Positions 29,801 to 38,685 of a DNA stretch of 43,568 nt are shown here, one piece after another (the first letter of the stretch is position 1; the number at the start of each line of letters is the position of its first letter). Under the pieces are notes generated by a model, which ran no database searches, was not told the origin of the DNA, and saw nothing but the letters and a program-made list of their open reading frames with translations. Source of the DNA: JASFYU01 sp045046905 (GTDB lineage Bacteria > Bacteroidota > Bacteroidia > Flavobacteriales > Flavobacteriaceae); NCBI GenBank assembly GCA_045046905.1, contig JASFYU010000071.1, positions 1 through 43,568 on the forward strand, given 5' to 3'. Made by a program: the position numbers and the translations under genes.

Positions 29801-32800
29801 ATGTCGGTGGTATTATTACTGCTTATCAGGTTGGGAATGTGTTTACAGGACTTGCGGCTGGAGATTATATTATTAGAACACGGGACACCAACCTATGTTC
29901 CGATTCAGCGGCAATAACCGTAATTGCTCCACAAGCTGTTGTTTTTACCTCAACACCAACAGCTTGTTATAGTGGAAACAGCGATGGTACTATTATAGTC
30001 AACGTTACCTCTGGTAATAGCGGGTACCAATTTAGTTTGAATGGTGGGCCTTGGATAACCCCTAGTCCAGCATCAGCAACAACACATACTTTTAGCAATT
30101 TGGTTGCGGGCACCTATACTATAGATGTTAAGGACCAAATTGGATGTCCTTTGCCTTTGGCAACATTCACACAAACAGTTACTATCAATGACCTATTGTT
30201 GGCAACCATTGCTGTAACTGATATTGGCCCATGTACCGATGGTGACATAACCGTCACAGCTTCTGGAGGTGATGGATCATACCAATATGCTTTTGTGCCT
30301 ACAACCACAGACCCAACAGGTTTGTTTGTTGTCGGAAATTCATTTACTGTAACAACAGGCAACGATGGCACCTATGATGTTTATGTAAGGGATAATTCAG
30401 CAGCTGTTCCTTTTTGTGAATTTGTTGAAACCGTTACTGTAAACCCTGCTGTACCATTAATCTATACGGCAATACCAACTGATCCAGAATGTCATGATGG
30501 TGTAGGGTCTATTGCTGTTAATATTACTTCTGGGAAAAACCCATATACCATTCAAATCATTGATTTGGATAATGGTGGGGCTTCAAACCAAACCAACACA
30601 AATGTGTTTGCCTCTACATTGACCTATTTTAACTTATTGCCAGGAGACTATACCATAAATGTTACCGATGCTTTTGGTTGTTTGGTTGTGAACACTCCTG
30701 TTACCATCAATAACCCAGATGAACTTACGGCCGATATTGTTCCCATTCTACCTGCTGCATGCGGTAGTTTGGATCCAAATGATTATGGTTTTCAGTTTAC
30801 AAATTACCCCACCACATTGGGCACTATAGAATTTAGTGCGGATGGTGGTACTACATGGACAGGGGACAATAGTGTTCCCGGAGTTTCAGATATATTGACA
30901 GGTTATATTTCAGGAACAAGTGTATATCCTTCTCTAAGAACCGTAGACGGTAGTGGAAATACAATTTGTCAGACAGATTTACCAAGATATATAATCCCAT
31001 ATCCTCTTGATGATTTGGATATAACCATTTCCACAGTAATTGTTAATTGTGTTGATCTACAGGTGACGGTACAAGGCACACAAGGGGCGCCAAACTATGA
31101 GTACGCCTACACGGATGACCCTGCGAGTTTTAATCCTGCCACTGCGGCATGGACAGCTCCCACTCCTGGCAGTTATACATGGGTTGGTTTAATTCCTGGT
31201 AAAACATATGTCTTCTTCGTAAGGGATTCTACTCCTTGTATACGTCAAAGTAGTGTAAATGTCAATGATATTACTGTTAATCCAATAGAAATAACAGCTA
31301 CCTATGAGCCTTCTTGTTTTGGTGCAGATGATGGTGAAATTGTCTTTACGCTTAATCCTGCCACTGCATATCCACAAATGAAATGGGAGTTTTTTGAAGT
31401 AGGAAACACCACTCCAGTACAAGTTAGTGGTGGTGGTGCAATAGCTGCCAATATTGCTTATAGCAACACTATAACCATTAGTGGTTTAGCACAAGAAGAA
31501 TACTATATTTCGGTGACCCAAGTAGATGGCGGTGGTAGTGATACCTGCATTAGTGGTAGCGAAAACATTTTAATTGATGAATTGGATGCAATTTCTGCAA
31601 CATTAAGCTCGCCACAGAATATTACTTGTAATGCCCCAGGGTTAATATTCATTAACAGCATTACTGGTGGTAGTGGTCCCTATACTTATACCGTTACCGG
31701 TCCAGTTGGATTTACAACCATTACTGGAACAACGGATAACCCTGTGGAGATTATCACTGGTTCACCTGCTGGAGCTTATTCTGTTACGGTTGAAGACCAA
31801 TATGGATGTAGCTTTACAGATACGGTTAATGTTGCCCTTGATCCAACTCCAGAAATATCTTTGGCGGTAGTGAGCAATTGTCCCAATGAAGGAGAATTTC
31901 AATTGATTGTCACCTTGGACGTTGCCGGAATAGCCCCATATTCACTGAGCATTAATGGAGGTGCTTTCCAAAACATAATTTTTGATGTCAGCAATGAGTA
32001 TACTATTACTAGCTTAAGCTCTGGTGCAGCACAAACAGTAACCATAAGAGACTTGAATGGATGTGGTGAAACCGAAAACTTTACAATCTATCCACCGTTG
32101 GAATTCACAGCAATCCAAACAGAGTTGTTGGATTGTGAGGGCCCACCCAATAATAATGCAGAAATTACCATTGATATATCTACTGGGTCTGGAAATTATG
32201 AATACGAAATTGTTGGTCCTGTAAACCAAGCAAGAGTTCCCTTGCCTACAAATCCTTATATATGGACACAAGCAAGTGTTGCTGGAACATACAGTGTCAT
32301 CGTTTATGATGTGGGAACACCCGTTCCATATTGTCTAAAATCAATAGATGTTGTTGCTCCAGCTGCAATAACACCTGTTTTCACACAAACTCCAACAGAT
32401 GTAACTTGTAATGCGGCAGATGATGGAACCATATCCGTATTCTCTACAGATAACGGTATAACTCCTTTAGTCTATACTATTTCTCCTGCCGTTGTTCCTT
32501 TTAACGCAGTAACAAATGCTTTTGAAAATCTGCCTCCAGGTACTTATGCCATTACGGCTTTGGGTACAAATAACTGTACCACTACCATTCCTGGAATTAT
32601 AATAAACGAACCTAGTGTAATTGCCAATATTAACCCAACAGTTGTTGAGTTTGGCTGCGTGGCAGGAAATAATCCAAACAACGCAACCATAACCATAGAT
32701 GATACAGCAATCACTGGAGGCAGTGGGACTTATGTTATCTATGAATTCATCAATGACCAAGGAACGGTGGCAACAGGAGATGATGTCATTGTGCAATCTG

Positions 32801-35800
32801 GTTCAAATACTATATATATTGAAACAGATACTGCAGGCGGAACCTATATTATCAATGTATATGATGAGAACAACTGTTTAGGGACAACAACTGCAACTAT
32901 ATTGCCATATGATGAATTGTTAATGGCAACGGCCGCCATTACCAACAACCTTAGTTGTAATCCCGGAAGTGATGGTGAAATTACAATCACAACAACATCA
33001 ACCTTAAACAACACCGCCAAGTTTGAGTACAGTATCAACAATGGTACTGCCTACCAATCTTCAAATGTGTTTTCCGGATTGAATGCAGGCACTTATAATT
33101 TCTTGATCAGGCATATAGATACTGGATGTATCATAACAGCTTCAGAGACATTTACCGACCCTAATACTTTTTCTATTGATGTGGTAAAATTACAAGATGT
33201 TATTTGCTTTGGAACAGAAACTGGAGAAGTTACCTTAGAACTGATAGATGCTACTTACGCTGGATCTATAAATTGGATTATATACGACTCTAATGGAACG
33301 GTGAGCACGGCTGATGATGTTTTATACAAAAACGGAACTTTTGCAACTACTGGGCCTACTGATCCTATAACTTTGATTGCTGGGGATTATGTTGTTGAAG
33401 TCATTCAAAATGGTTTTCCTCAATGTACCAATATAGAAGCTTTTAATATTGCTGGTCCAAGTGCTTCAATAACAGGAAATGTTGATGTTACGGACATCAC
33501 TTGTTTAGGCAATGATGGTATCATAGAAATCATAAACGTCTTAGGAGGATGGGGTGGTTATTCTTACTATGTGGGAACAATTGCGCCAACAGGTGCTGGA
33601 GACTATGTTGCTGGTGCTGGATTTAATACTCTTTCTACTGGCACATATGAAGCTTGGGTGATGGACTCTAGCGGGTGCCAACAAATGGTACAGAACAATA
33701 TTGTCTTAACTGATCCTGCTCCAATAAGTGCCTCTCTTCAGGTAAATCAGGAAAATTGTACCAACCTTCAAGGAGAAATAGAAGTGGTAGGAACGGCTGG
33801 TGGACAGGGAAGTAATTACACCTATCAATTGATTAAAGATGGGGCTGCTTTTGGCTCGCCACAAACATCCACAATATTCTCTGGACTAGGTGCAGGAACT
33901 TACGAAGTATTCATAACCGATCAATGGTCCTGTTCTTTTACAACAGCTTCAGAATTGCTTTACGAAGAAATGAACTTAGTAAGTACCGTTGTTAAACTAA
34001 TTGATTGTACCGTTACTCCAGGTGGAGCAATAACAATTAATGTCAATGGAGGCTCTGCCAATTTACAGTACATTGTTACTTTCCCAGATCTATCAACGAC
34101 CATAACCAATGCTACAGGTGTGTTTACAGGTCTAACACAAGTAGGTGTTTACACTTTTGTAGTAAATGATCTAGACACGACCAATCCTGTTTGTACAAAA
34201 ACAATTACCGAAGAACTGGATGCGCCAACACCTGTTACTTTTGATACGCCTATCATTGTAGATGTTTCATGTAACGGTCTTAGCGATGGAAGCATAACCG
34301 TTAATTTAATGCCTGTTGCACCTGGTGTTAATGACAACCCGATATACACTTACAACTTGTATGATGCTACGGGAGTTACCTTATTGGTTTCACAAACAAG
34401 TCCAATATTTACAGGTCTTTCTGGAAGTACTGGATTGGGTACGGATTATGTTGTTGAGGTTGTTTCCTCAAGAGGTTGTGACAATAGGGTAACTTATCAA
34501 ATTACTGAGCCCCCTGTGTTAACTGCTACAGCTACAGCAACTACTTTTGTTTGTAATCCAAACAACACGGCATCCACTTCAACTATTACAGCTATAGCAG
34601 GAGGAGGAACAGGATCATACTTATATAGCATAGATAATATTAACTTCCAAACTTCCAATACTTTTGAAGTAATTGATAATGGAAGTGTACAAAACATAAC
34701 CGTTTATGTAACAGATGGGAACAGTTGTCCAACAACTGCCGTTGTATCTCCTATCCAACCTTTAAATGTATTTACTGTAACTGTTTTACAAAACACGGCT
34801 ATTTCCTGTATCGCGCCTGAGCAAATAGTGCTTACAGTAACTGACAATGGAAATGTAGCAAATACCTATACGTACGCACTATTACCTATTGGAAACCCGA
34901 ACGGAAGCCAAACAGGAACACCTACAAATACCACGGCAACCTATGACCTTACCGCTGTAGGCGGCTATACCTTCCGTATTACTGATACTACGACCGGATG
35001 CTATATTGACACCGCAACTTATGATATTCCACCATATGACCTAATCGAAGTAAGCGCGATAGCAATTGACCCCGTAACTTGTTTCAGCGATACGAACGGT
35101 TCACTAGAAATCAATGTTACCGGCTATGCAGGCAGCTATGACTACGAAGTGTTTACCCAAGGCGGAGCAAGCCTCCTAACTGGATCTGGAAATACTTCGA
35201 CGAATCCGCTCATTATTTCTGGACTTACAGGTGGTAATTTCTATGTGACGGTTACCGAAACGGATCCGACAAGTTCACGTTGTGATGCAGATTCAAACCT
35301 TATTACCATCATCTCACCTGATTTGCCATTAACAGCAACTACCACTCCATCAGCCAATGTTACCTGTACCAACGACCTAGGAGAGATTTTAGTTGACCCC
35401 AACGGAGGTTATGCCCCTTATGATATTGTGTTGACCAATACCACCACAACTCAGGTATACAACACCAATGACGTATTAAGCTCTAATTTTACAGGTCTCG
35501 CCGCCGGTAATTATACCGTTGTCATAACTGACGATGGAGGTTGTATTTTCAATGATAATGAGGTTTTAGTAGCAGCCTCACAAATCGTTGCCAATGCCAT
35601 TCCTTTAAGCACTGCACTAACTTGTTTTGGAGATACCAGTGCAACCGTGACTACAATAGTTACAGGTGGTGGAAGTGGCATCTACCAATATCAACTAAAT
35701 TACTATAATGCCTCAGGTACTACAATCGCCTTTGCATCAGGTCCTCAATTAACTGGTAATTTCACCAATCTAGGAGCAGGAATCTATAGCATTACCATAT

Positions 35801-37584
35801 CCGACGGATGGAACTGTGGTGTAGAAACCAATCAAGTAGTCATAACCGAACCCACAGCTATTACCGCATTCTTGATACGCACAGACCCATTGACCTGTGC
35901 CACGGGCGTAGAATTTGAACTTACCGCAAGTGGTGGAAACGGGGGGTCCTACGATTATAGTTTAGACAATATTACGTTTCTTCCTATGACCAGCAATCCA
36001 ATGGGTCTACCGGCAGCAGGAACTTTAGGAGCAGGAACTTATCAATATTACGTCAGAGATGCCGTCAACTTGTGCGAAGCCGTTGTTTCAAACTCGATTA
36101 CTGAAGATGTTATCGATCCACTTACCCTTACCGTGGATAAAACTGCTGCACTTATAAACTGCGCAGGAGAAAACACCGCTATAATCTATGCCCAAGCAAA
36201 CGGCGGATTAGGTAATTATCAGTATGAGCTTTATCGTAACAGTATACTCCCAGTCAACAGAATGGTAGGGCCACAAAGCCTTGGCGAATTCAGTGGATTA
36301 ATCGCGGGAACATACTATGTTACCGTTACCAGTGAGGACTGTACCACTACGCCGGAAGAGGTTATTATCACTGACCCTATTCCTTTGACCTATACCGATG
36401 AAATTATAAATGTTAGTTGTTTTGGTGGAACAAACGGCAGCATCACAGTGACCCTATCAGGTGGAACAGGAGATTACCAATACGCAATTTCTCCCGACCT
36501 GAACAAATTTGATACAATTAATAAATTTACTGATTTGGCCCCTGGCAATTACACTATTATTGCGCAAGATCAAAATGGTTGTTTTGAACAATTGGAATAC
36601 ACCATTTACGAACCAACAATAATCAACGTGGTTCCAACGACAACACCAGAAATTTGTGCAGGAAACAAGGATGGTACAATTGCGCTTGTTATTACAGGCG
36701 GAACCGCTCCTTATCGAACCAGTATAAATGCTAATGCCGATACTGACTTTATCTTAGGTCGTACCGGCTTCTCGAATCTCGCAGGAGGCAACTATTTAAT
36801 ATTTATCAAAGATGCCCAAGGCTGTGAGACTAATCTCACAGTGAGTCTAGAGGCTGGTGTCAACCTAAACGCCTCTGTAGAGCCCGTTTATGAGTGCACG
36901 GTAGATCTGCCAACCAATTATGTGAACATCACCTTAGAAGACTCATCGGTATTAGGTGATGTACTTTATGCATTAGATTCTACAGATCCTAGCGCAATGC
37001 AATTAAACCCAGACTTTAGGGATCTTGCCCCTGGAGACCATTATATTGCAATAGCTCATTTAAATGGTTGTGTTGAGACTTTTGATTTTGAAATTGACGC
37101 GTTTGAACCCTTAACCCTGAGTTTGGAGCAGCATAATATCAATGAAATTACTGCAGTCGCGAATGGCGGAAGACAAGAGTACACCTTCTATTTTGACGGC
37201 CAGGACAATGGCGCAAGTAATATATATCGAATTCATAGAACCGATACCTACGAGGTGCGGGTGGTCGATCAAAATGGCTGTGAGGCAACAGCAAATATTT
37301 TTATGGAATTCATTGATATAGAAATACCCAACTTCTTTACTCCAGATGGTGACAACATCAATGATTACTGGGTTCCGAAGAATCAAGAAGGTTTTCCAAA
37401 AATACTAACTATCATATTCGATCGTTATGGTAGAGACATCCATAAGATGGGTGTAAATGACCGAGGATGGGATGGTACATACCAAGGAACCTCACTGCCT
37501 TCAGGCGATTATTGGTATGTAATTAAACTCAAAGGCGAAGATGATGATCGCGAGTTTGTTGGCCATTTTACCCTATATCGATAA
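23854..37584 (+). CDS. sprB: SprB-like giant gliding-motility adhesin
   Basis: A mobile cell-surface adhesin of about 4576 residues, expected to be carried along the cell by the gliding motor and exported by the type IX secretion system. The ATG at 23854 gives a signal peptide ending FSQ (residue 25). Residues about 26-385 are a unique N-terminal region, about 386-490 a DUF11-like repeat (LEKRVEDIAG...YVLSFQNIGNDDADNFTIRDVLP), about 760-4485 an array of roughly 40 SprB-type repeats (PF13573), and about 4486-4576 a gliding-motility C-terminal domain (IPNFFTPDGDNINDYW...FDRYGRDI...PSGDYWYVI). Most repeats start TC or SC and end near a second Cys. The F. johnsoniae SprB is larger (about 6500 residues), and repeat number is known to vary. 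The overlap with sprD and the 27-base gap to sprF support one operon. Confidence 0.93.
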   Translation: MQLKLTKYFLVLLFLFLGSFTAFSQVKNNFEVRYEADIRGELTFIANNIVNRQTNGYWSGPSWNRVWNPAATPNDPYNLTGNSSSYNDNLNMQYIDVDGDASTFSSSSATLDVPDESCAKVRYAGLYWAAVYVNPDRSNIDNIKFKIPGGVYQDITADEIIFDGDGDADFGYYSPYACYKDVTSIVSAMPNPDGDYFVANVRASSGSSISGGISGGWTMVIVYENPNLSGSKFITTFDGYAGIKSGQTVDIPINGFTTLPAPFNVNAKIGVAALEGDNKISGDGLSISADSQPFSPLGNTVNPTNNFFNSNITIDGSIINTRNPNSLNTLGWDVDLFPVVNNFNNVIPNDATTAIFRASSSQDKYDIFFASFDIEIIEPNIVLEKRVEDIAGNDITGLGVNLGQTLDYVLSFQNIGNDDADNFTIRDVLPVNITLDELNFVLPTGVTYTFDQATRTVVFTIANALVEEGDPVYTIRMRVKVAENCFDFIDACSDLIQNLAYSTYQGVENTAQITDDPSVTDFDSCGFVVPGAANFLLDDLSDCTFIRTVELCGADVILDAGDNFDEYIWVRDDNGNGLIDPSDTVLNDGDPDNDPSTLVVNTVGTYIVDKIVADPCKGFKEIINVVPYGSGTITNPIIDYFNAVNSDADPSNDLAGEIVQCSIDNDLLPKLFLCGLNDTRLLQVNLIDAQSIVWEKLDEASCASSGDDCANKNLTCTWSPEGTGSNYTLTSAGKYRLSITYQNGCGNRFYFNVFQNTLDLLFNKQDIICTAPGNITITNLGNGYGYQLIDVATSAVLIPFSNNNGPSFDFGPGENGGYRVEVTQFDASGDPIPGACIFSTPDIGILERDFQVVVTTTPASCIALGSINFQVSNVDPNYEYEIRLDDGSNGGLGTLLDNETAQPDNNFTFTNLNPGNYIAITRTDDGCFYSEQVTIVDNNTLELEARISQHISCKEGNILMESSGGQTPHTYAIWSFVDEGGTTMTSYTTASDIPSSEFQTSVIFDVLIPGDYTFIVVDKNNCYTFSNTVTITLVPSVQYDPSTVINEQCFGAADGSISFNITNSNGFKLTFFLYDDNNIELDNNTSGVFTGLAQGDYTIRLNQRKGGSSCDFFDNYTISGPTNGISGIAVVLQDYTCLQNGIIEAQNVTGGTAPYEYSINGVNFFSGLGAETFSNLTDGTYTITIRDANLCTFDTLVVTLDPLNEPSDLTFTSTQPNCPALTSDVTVTVIDGNTPFVFTIIAPAAITATSTSGSSANFNGLAPDTYTFRVTDDKGCFYDESYTITAVTPINVVGQLVNNITCFSDTDGEALFTVSGFNTSYDYSVAGPSTFTGTGETNTTISLAGLDDGIFTITVTDTDTNCTDTAIVTITAPATALTLSAAETQPTCTSDGSVVLTTTGGWGSNSFTLTSPDTTLFGTNTTGSFTNLLQTGVYTVSVTDANNCIVTTTFALDPAVAPVLQIVPNNVCYDNGVGLTLTANVTSGGDGNYQYSLNGGVYGASNVFSGVSPGTHIITVRDGNDCTDTDAITINPELTVTASAANITACGATTDVIITAAGGDGNFVYAVMADGVVPASGDFGASNSITVTGAGDYDVYVRDNNGNVSFCEALYDITITQNAPIAITPTTTPNTCFGSSTGTISIAVTGGEAPYDYSIDNGTTYQVSGDFFNLSAGTYTIRIRDNTNCEETATIIIAEPNLIVAEAQLTQNYTCLQLGEITVGSVTPTTGGSGNYQYSLNGGAWTASTTAGAVFNNLVDGTYSINVRDANDATCMITLPNVIINPLPTEPTLSSSVTYNCDGSGNITILPNDPSYTYSIDGNAPQVGNVFNNIAVGSHNIIVDYGGDCTVGITVLVDAGNAFGANTTNTTNISCNGVLDGSITFEVENFDVVNGFEYSVDGGAFSVPQTSSPITVSGLGAGVHSIVVRDVLDNSCSITLSETLTQPSAVVASALITNVLTCINGGATITASAIGGTPNYEYQLEDNVGGIITAYQVGNVFTGLAAGDYIIRTRDTNLCSDSAAITVIAPQAVVFTSTPTACYSGNSDGTIIVNVTSGNSGYQFSLNGGPWITPSPASATTHTFSNLVAGTYTIDVKDQIGCPLPLATFTQTVTINDLLLATIAVTDIGPCTDGDITVTASGGDGSYQYAFVPTTTDPTGLFVVGNSFTVTTGNDGTYDVYVRDNSAAVPFCEFVETVTVNPAVPLIYTAIPTDPECHDGVGSIAVNITSGKNPYTIQIIDLDNGGASNQTNTNVFASTLTYFNLLPGDYTINVTDAFGCLVVNTPVTINNPDELTADIVPILPAACGSLDPNDYGFQFTNYPTTLGTIEFSADGGTTWTGDNSVPGVSDILTGYISGTSVYPSLRTVDGSGNTICQTDLPRYIIPYPLDDLDITISTVIVNCVDLQVTVQGTQGAPNYEYAYTDDPASFNPATAAWTAPTPGSYTWVGLIPGKTYVFFVRDSTPCIRQSSVNVNDITVNPIEITATYEPSCFGADDGEIVFTLNPATAYPQMKWEFFEVGNTTPVQVSGGGAIAANIAYSNTITISGLAQEEYYISVTQVDGGGSDTCISGSENILIDELDAISATLSSPQNITCNAPGLIFINSITGGSGPYTYTVTGPVGFTTITGTTDNPVEIITGSPAGAYSVTVEDQYGCSFTDTVNVALDPTPEISLAVVSNCPNEGEFQLIVTLDVAGIAPYSLSINGGAFQNIIFDVSNEYTITSLSSGAAQTVTIRDLNGCGETENFTIYPPLEFTAIQTELLDCEGPPNNNAEITIDISTGSGNYEYEIVGPVNQARVPLPTNPYIWTQASVAGTYSVIVYDVGTPVPYCLKSIDVVAPAAITPVFTQTPTDVTCNAADDGTISVFSTDNGITPLVYTISPAVVPFNAVTNAFENLPPGTYAITALGTNNCTTTIPGIIINEPSVIANINPTVVEFGCVAGNNPNNATITIDDTAITGGSGTYVIYEFINDQGTVATGDDVIVQSGSNTIYIETDTAGGTYIINVYDENNCLGTTTATILPYDELLMATAAITNNLSCNPGSDGEITITTTSTLNNTAKFEYSINNGTAYQSSNVFSGLNAGTYNFLIRHIDTGCIITASETFTDPNTFSIDVVKLQDVICFGTETGEVTLELIDATYAGSINWIIYDSNGTVSTADDVLYKNGTFATTGPTDPITLIAGDYVVEVIQNGFPQCTNIEAFNIAGPSASITGNVDVTDITCLGNDGIIEIINVLGGWGGYSYYVGTIAPTGAGDYVAGAGFNTLSTGTYEAWVMDSSGCQQMVQNNIVLTDPAPISASLQVNQENCTNLQGEIEVVGTAGGQGSNYTYQLIKDGAAFGSPQTSTIFSGLGAGTYEVFITDQWSCSFTTASELLYEEMNLVSTVVKLIDCTVTPGGAITINVNGGSANLQYIVTFPDLSTTITNATGVFTGLTQVGVYTFVVNDLDTTNPVCTKTITEELDAPTPVTFDTPIIVDVSCNGLSDGSITVNLMPVAPGVNDNPIYTYNLYDATGVTLLVSQTSPIFTGLSGSTGLGTDYVVEVVSSRGCDNRVTYQITEPPVLTATATATTFVCNPNNTASTSTITAIAGGGTGSYLYSIDNINFQTSNTFEVIDNGSVQNITVYVTDGNSCPTTAVVSPIQPLNVFTVTVLQNTAISCIAPEQIVLTVTDNGNVANTYTYALLPIGNPNGSQTGTPTNTTATYDLTAVGGYTFRITDTTTGCYIDTATYDIPPYDLIEVSAIAIDPVTCFSDTNGSLEINVTGYAGSYDYEVFTQGGASLLTGSGNTSTNPLIISGLTGGNFYVTVTETDPTSSRCDADSNLITIISPDLPLTATTTPSANVTCTNDLGEILVDPNGGYAPYDIVLTNTTTTQVYNTNDVLSSNFTGLAAGNYTVVITDDGGCIFNDNEVLVAASQIVANAIPLSTALTCFGDTSATVTTIVTGGGSGIYQYQLNYYNASGTTIAFASGPQLTGNFTNLGAGIYSITISDGWNCGVETNQVVITEPTAITAFLIRTDPLTCATGVEFELTASGGNGGSYDYSLDNITFLPMTSNPMGLPAAGTLGAGTYQYYVRDAVNLCEAVVSNSITEDVIDPLTLTVDKTAALINCAGENTAIIYAQANGGLGNYQYELYRNSILPVNRMVGPQSLGEFSGLIAGTYYVTVTSEDCTTTPEEVIITDPIPLTYTDEIINVSCFGGTNGSITVTLSGGTGDYQYAISPDLNKFDTINKFTDLAPGNYTIIAQDQNGCFEQLEYTIYEPTIINVVPTTTPEICAGNKDGTIALVITGGTAPYRTSINANADTDFILGRTGFSNLAGGNYLIFIKDAQGCETNLTVSLEAGVNLNASVEPVYECTVDLPTNYVNITLEDSSVLGDVLYALDSTDPSAMQLNPDFRDLAPGDHYIAIAHLNGCVETFDFEIDAFEPLTLSLEQHNINEITAVANGGRQEYTFYFDGQDNGASNIYRIHRTDTYEVRVVDQNGCEATANIFMEFIDIEIPNFFTPDGDNINDYWVPKNQEGFPKILTIIFDRYGRDIHKMGVNDRGWDGTYQGTSLPSGDYWYVIKLKGEDDDREFVGHFTLYR
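26130..37310 (+). repeat. Array of about 40 degenerate SprB repeats within sprB
   Basis: Counting units by hand from their starts, I find 42 segments of about 75-100 residues. Typical elements are a start such as TCFG or SCNG, a GxI-type strand, GG..PYxYSI, F.NL..GTYTI.V.D and a Cys near the end. Nucleotide identity between units looks low, so these are old, diverged copies rather than fresh tandem duplications. Confidence 0.75.
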
Positions 37585-37611
37585 TGAACCTAACCATTAA
37601 CAAAAAAGACA

Positions 37612-38559
37612 ATGTTTAATAGATTATTAACTCTTTTGTTGATTCTCAGTGCACTTAGCGTAAAAGGGCAAGAACTGAACTCACCTCAACTATCACAATA
37701 TTTAGCAGACAACCCATTTGTTTTGTCCCCTACTTATGCCGGCATAGGTGATCATATCAAAATAAGGCTTAACGGCCTGACACAATGGGTAGGTATTAAA
37801 GACGCACCCAAAACCCAATCATTGGCCGCAGACATGCGAATAGGTGAAAAATCAGGAGTCGGCATCTTTTTATACAATGATAGTAACGGCTATACCAAAC
37901 AACAGGGTGCTAGGCTCTCCTTTGCCCATCATTTGATAATTGACCGTTATGAAGATGAGTTTCTTTCTTTCGGTTTATCCTACAATTTTAACCAGTTTAG
38001 GATTGATATCGGTGAATTCATAAATTCAGGAGGGGATCCCACAGTGGTCAATGACCGCTCTACCATAAATCATAACTTTGATGTTGGGGTAATGTACCGT
38101 AAGAATAAGTTTTATTTGAGTGCGAACGCCTCTAACATAATCAATAAAGATATTTTGAATTTTACAACCTTTGAACCCAACACCTTAAGAAACTATTACG
38201 TTTATACCGGGTATCGTTATACCAAGAACAAAAATAGCAAGATGGAAATTGAACCCTCTATACTCTATAAAGTTTTTGAAAGCGATGGCAGGTCAGAGAC
38301 CGATTTAAACCTTAAATTTCGTTGGTATGATTTCGAAGATTACTATTATGCAGGTTTAAATTATCGGTTCTTAAATGATCAGATAGGTAGCCCTTTATAT
38401 ATTGCCCCTCTTGTAGGCTTAAAAAAGAATAATTTATATTTTGGGTATTCATATCAAATAATTCTTAATGAAATCTTGGGTTATAGCACAGGTACCCATG
38501 TGGTGACCATTGGTGTAGATCTCTTTCAAGGTATCAGTAATTGCAGATGCACATATTGA
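37612..38559 (+). CDS. sprF: SprF-like PorP/SprF type IX secretion membrane protein
   Basis: A 315-residue outer-membrane barrel protein of the PorP/SprF family. The signal peptide ends near VKGQ (residue 20), followed by the family start NSPQLSQYLADNPFVLSPTYAGIGDHIKIRLNGLTQWVGIKDAPKT and alternating beta-strands to the C-terminus (YSYQIILNEILGYSTGTHVVTIGVDL). In F. johnsoniae SprF is required for SprB secretion, presumably as an outer-membrane component that works with type-B C-terminal domain cargo; that role is inferred here from its place 27 bases after sprB. No terminator was recognised after it, only an AT-rich spacer of 126 bases before folB. Confidence 0.9.
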   Translation: MFNRLLTLLLILSALSVKGQELNSPQLSQYLADNPFVLSPTYAGIGDHIKIRLNGLTQWVGIKDAPKTQSLAADMRIGEKSGVGIFLYNDSNGYTKQQGARLSFAHHLIIDRYEDEFLSFGLSYNFNQFRIDIGEFINSGGDPTVVNDRSTINHNFDVGVMYRKNKFYLSANASNIINKDILNFTTFEPNTLRNYYVYTGYRYTKNKNSKMEIEPSILYKVFESDGRSETDLNLKFRWYDFEDYYYAGLNYRFLNDQIGSPLYIAPLVGLKKNNLYFGYSYQIILNEILGYSTGTHVVTIGVDLFQGISNCRCTY

Positions 38560-38663
38560 AGCTGTCTTGAGTAATTATAATTTCGATTATATCTAAAAGG
38601 TTCTTGTATTACCCCTAGCGCGTGGACCTGTCTAAAATATTTATTTAGATCATTAGATTGCTT

Positions 38664-38671
38664 TAAATTTG
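38664..38671 (+). promoter_or_regulatory. Promoter -7 box for folB
   Basis: TAAATTTG matches TAnnTTTG exactly and lies 14 bases upstream of the folB ATG, giving a very short leader. It suggests folB is transcribed apart from the spr operon. Confidence 0.5.
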
Positions 38672-38685
38672 CACTAAACATAAAA

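Noticed and set aside
23854..37584. Many antisense and out-of-frame open frames within sprB
   Set aside because: They are shadows of a long repetitive gene and show no signal peptide, family motif or promoter of their own.
38576..38591. Hairpin TATAAT-TTCG-ATTATA after sprF
   Set aside because: The stem is made of A-T pairs only and no T-run follows, so it is unlikely to stop transcription.
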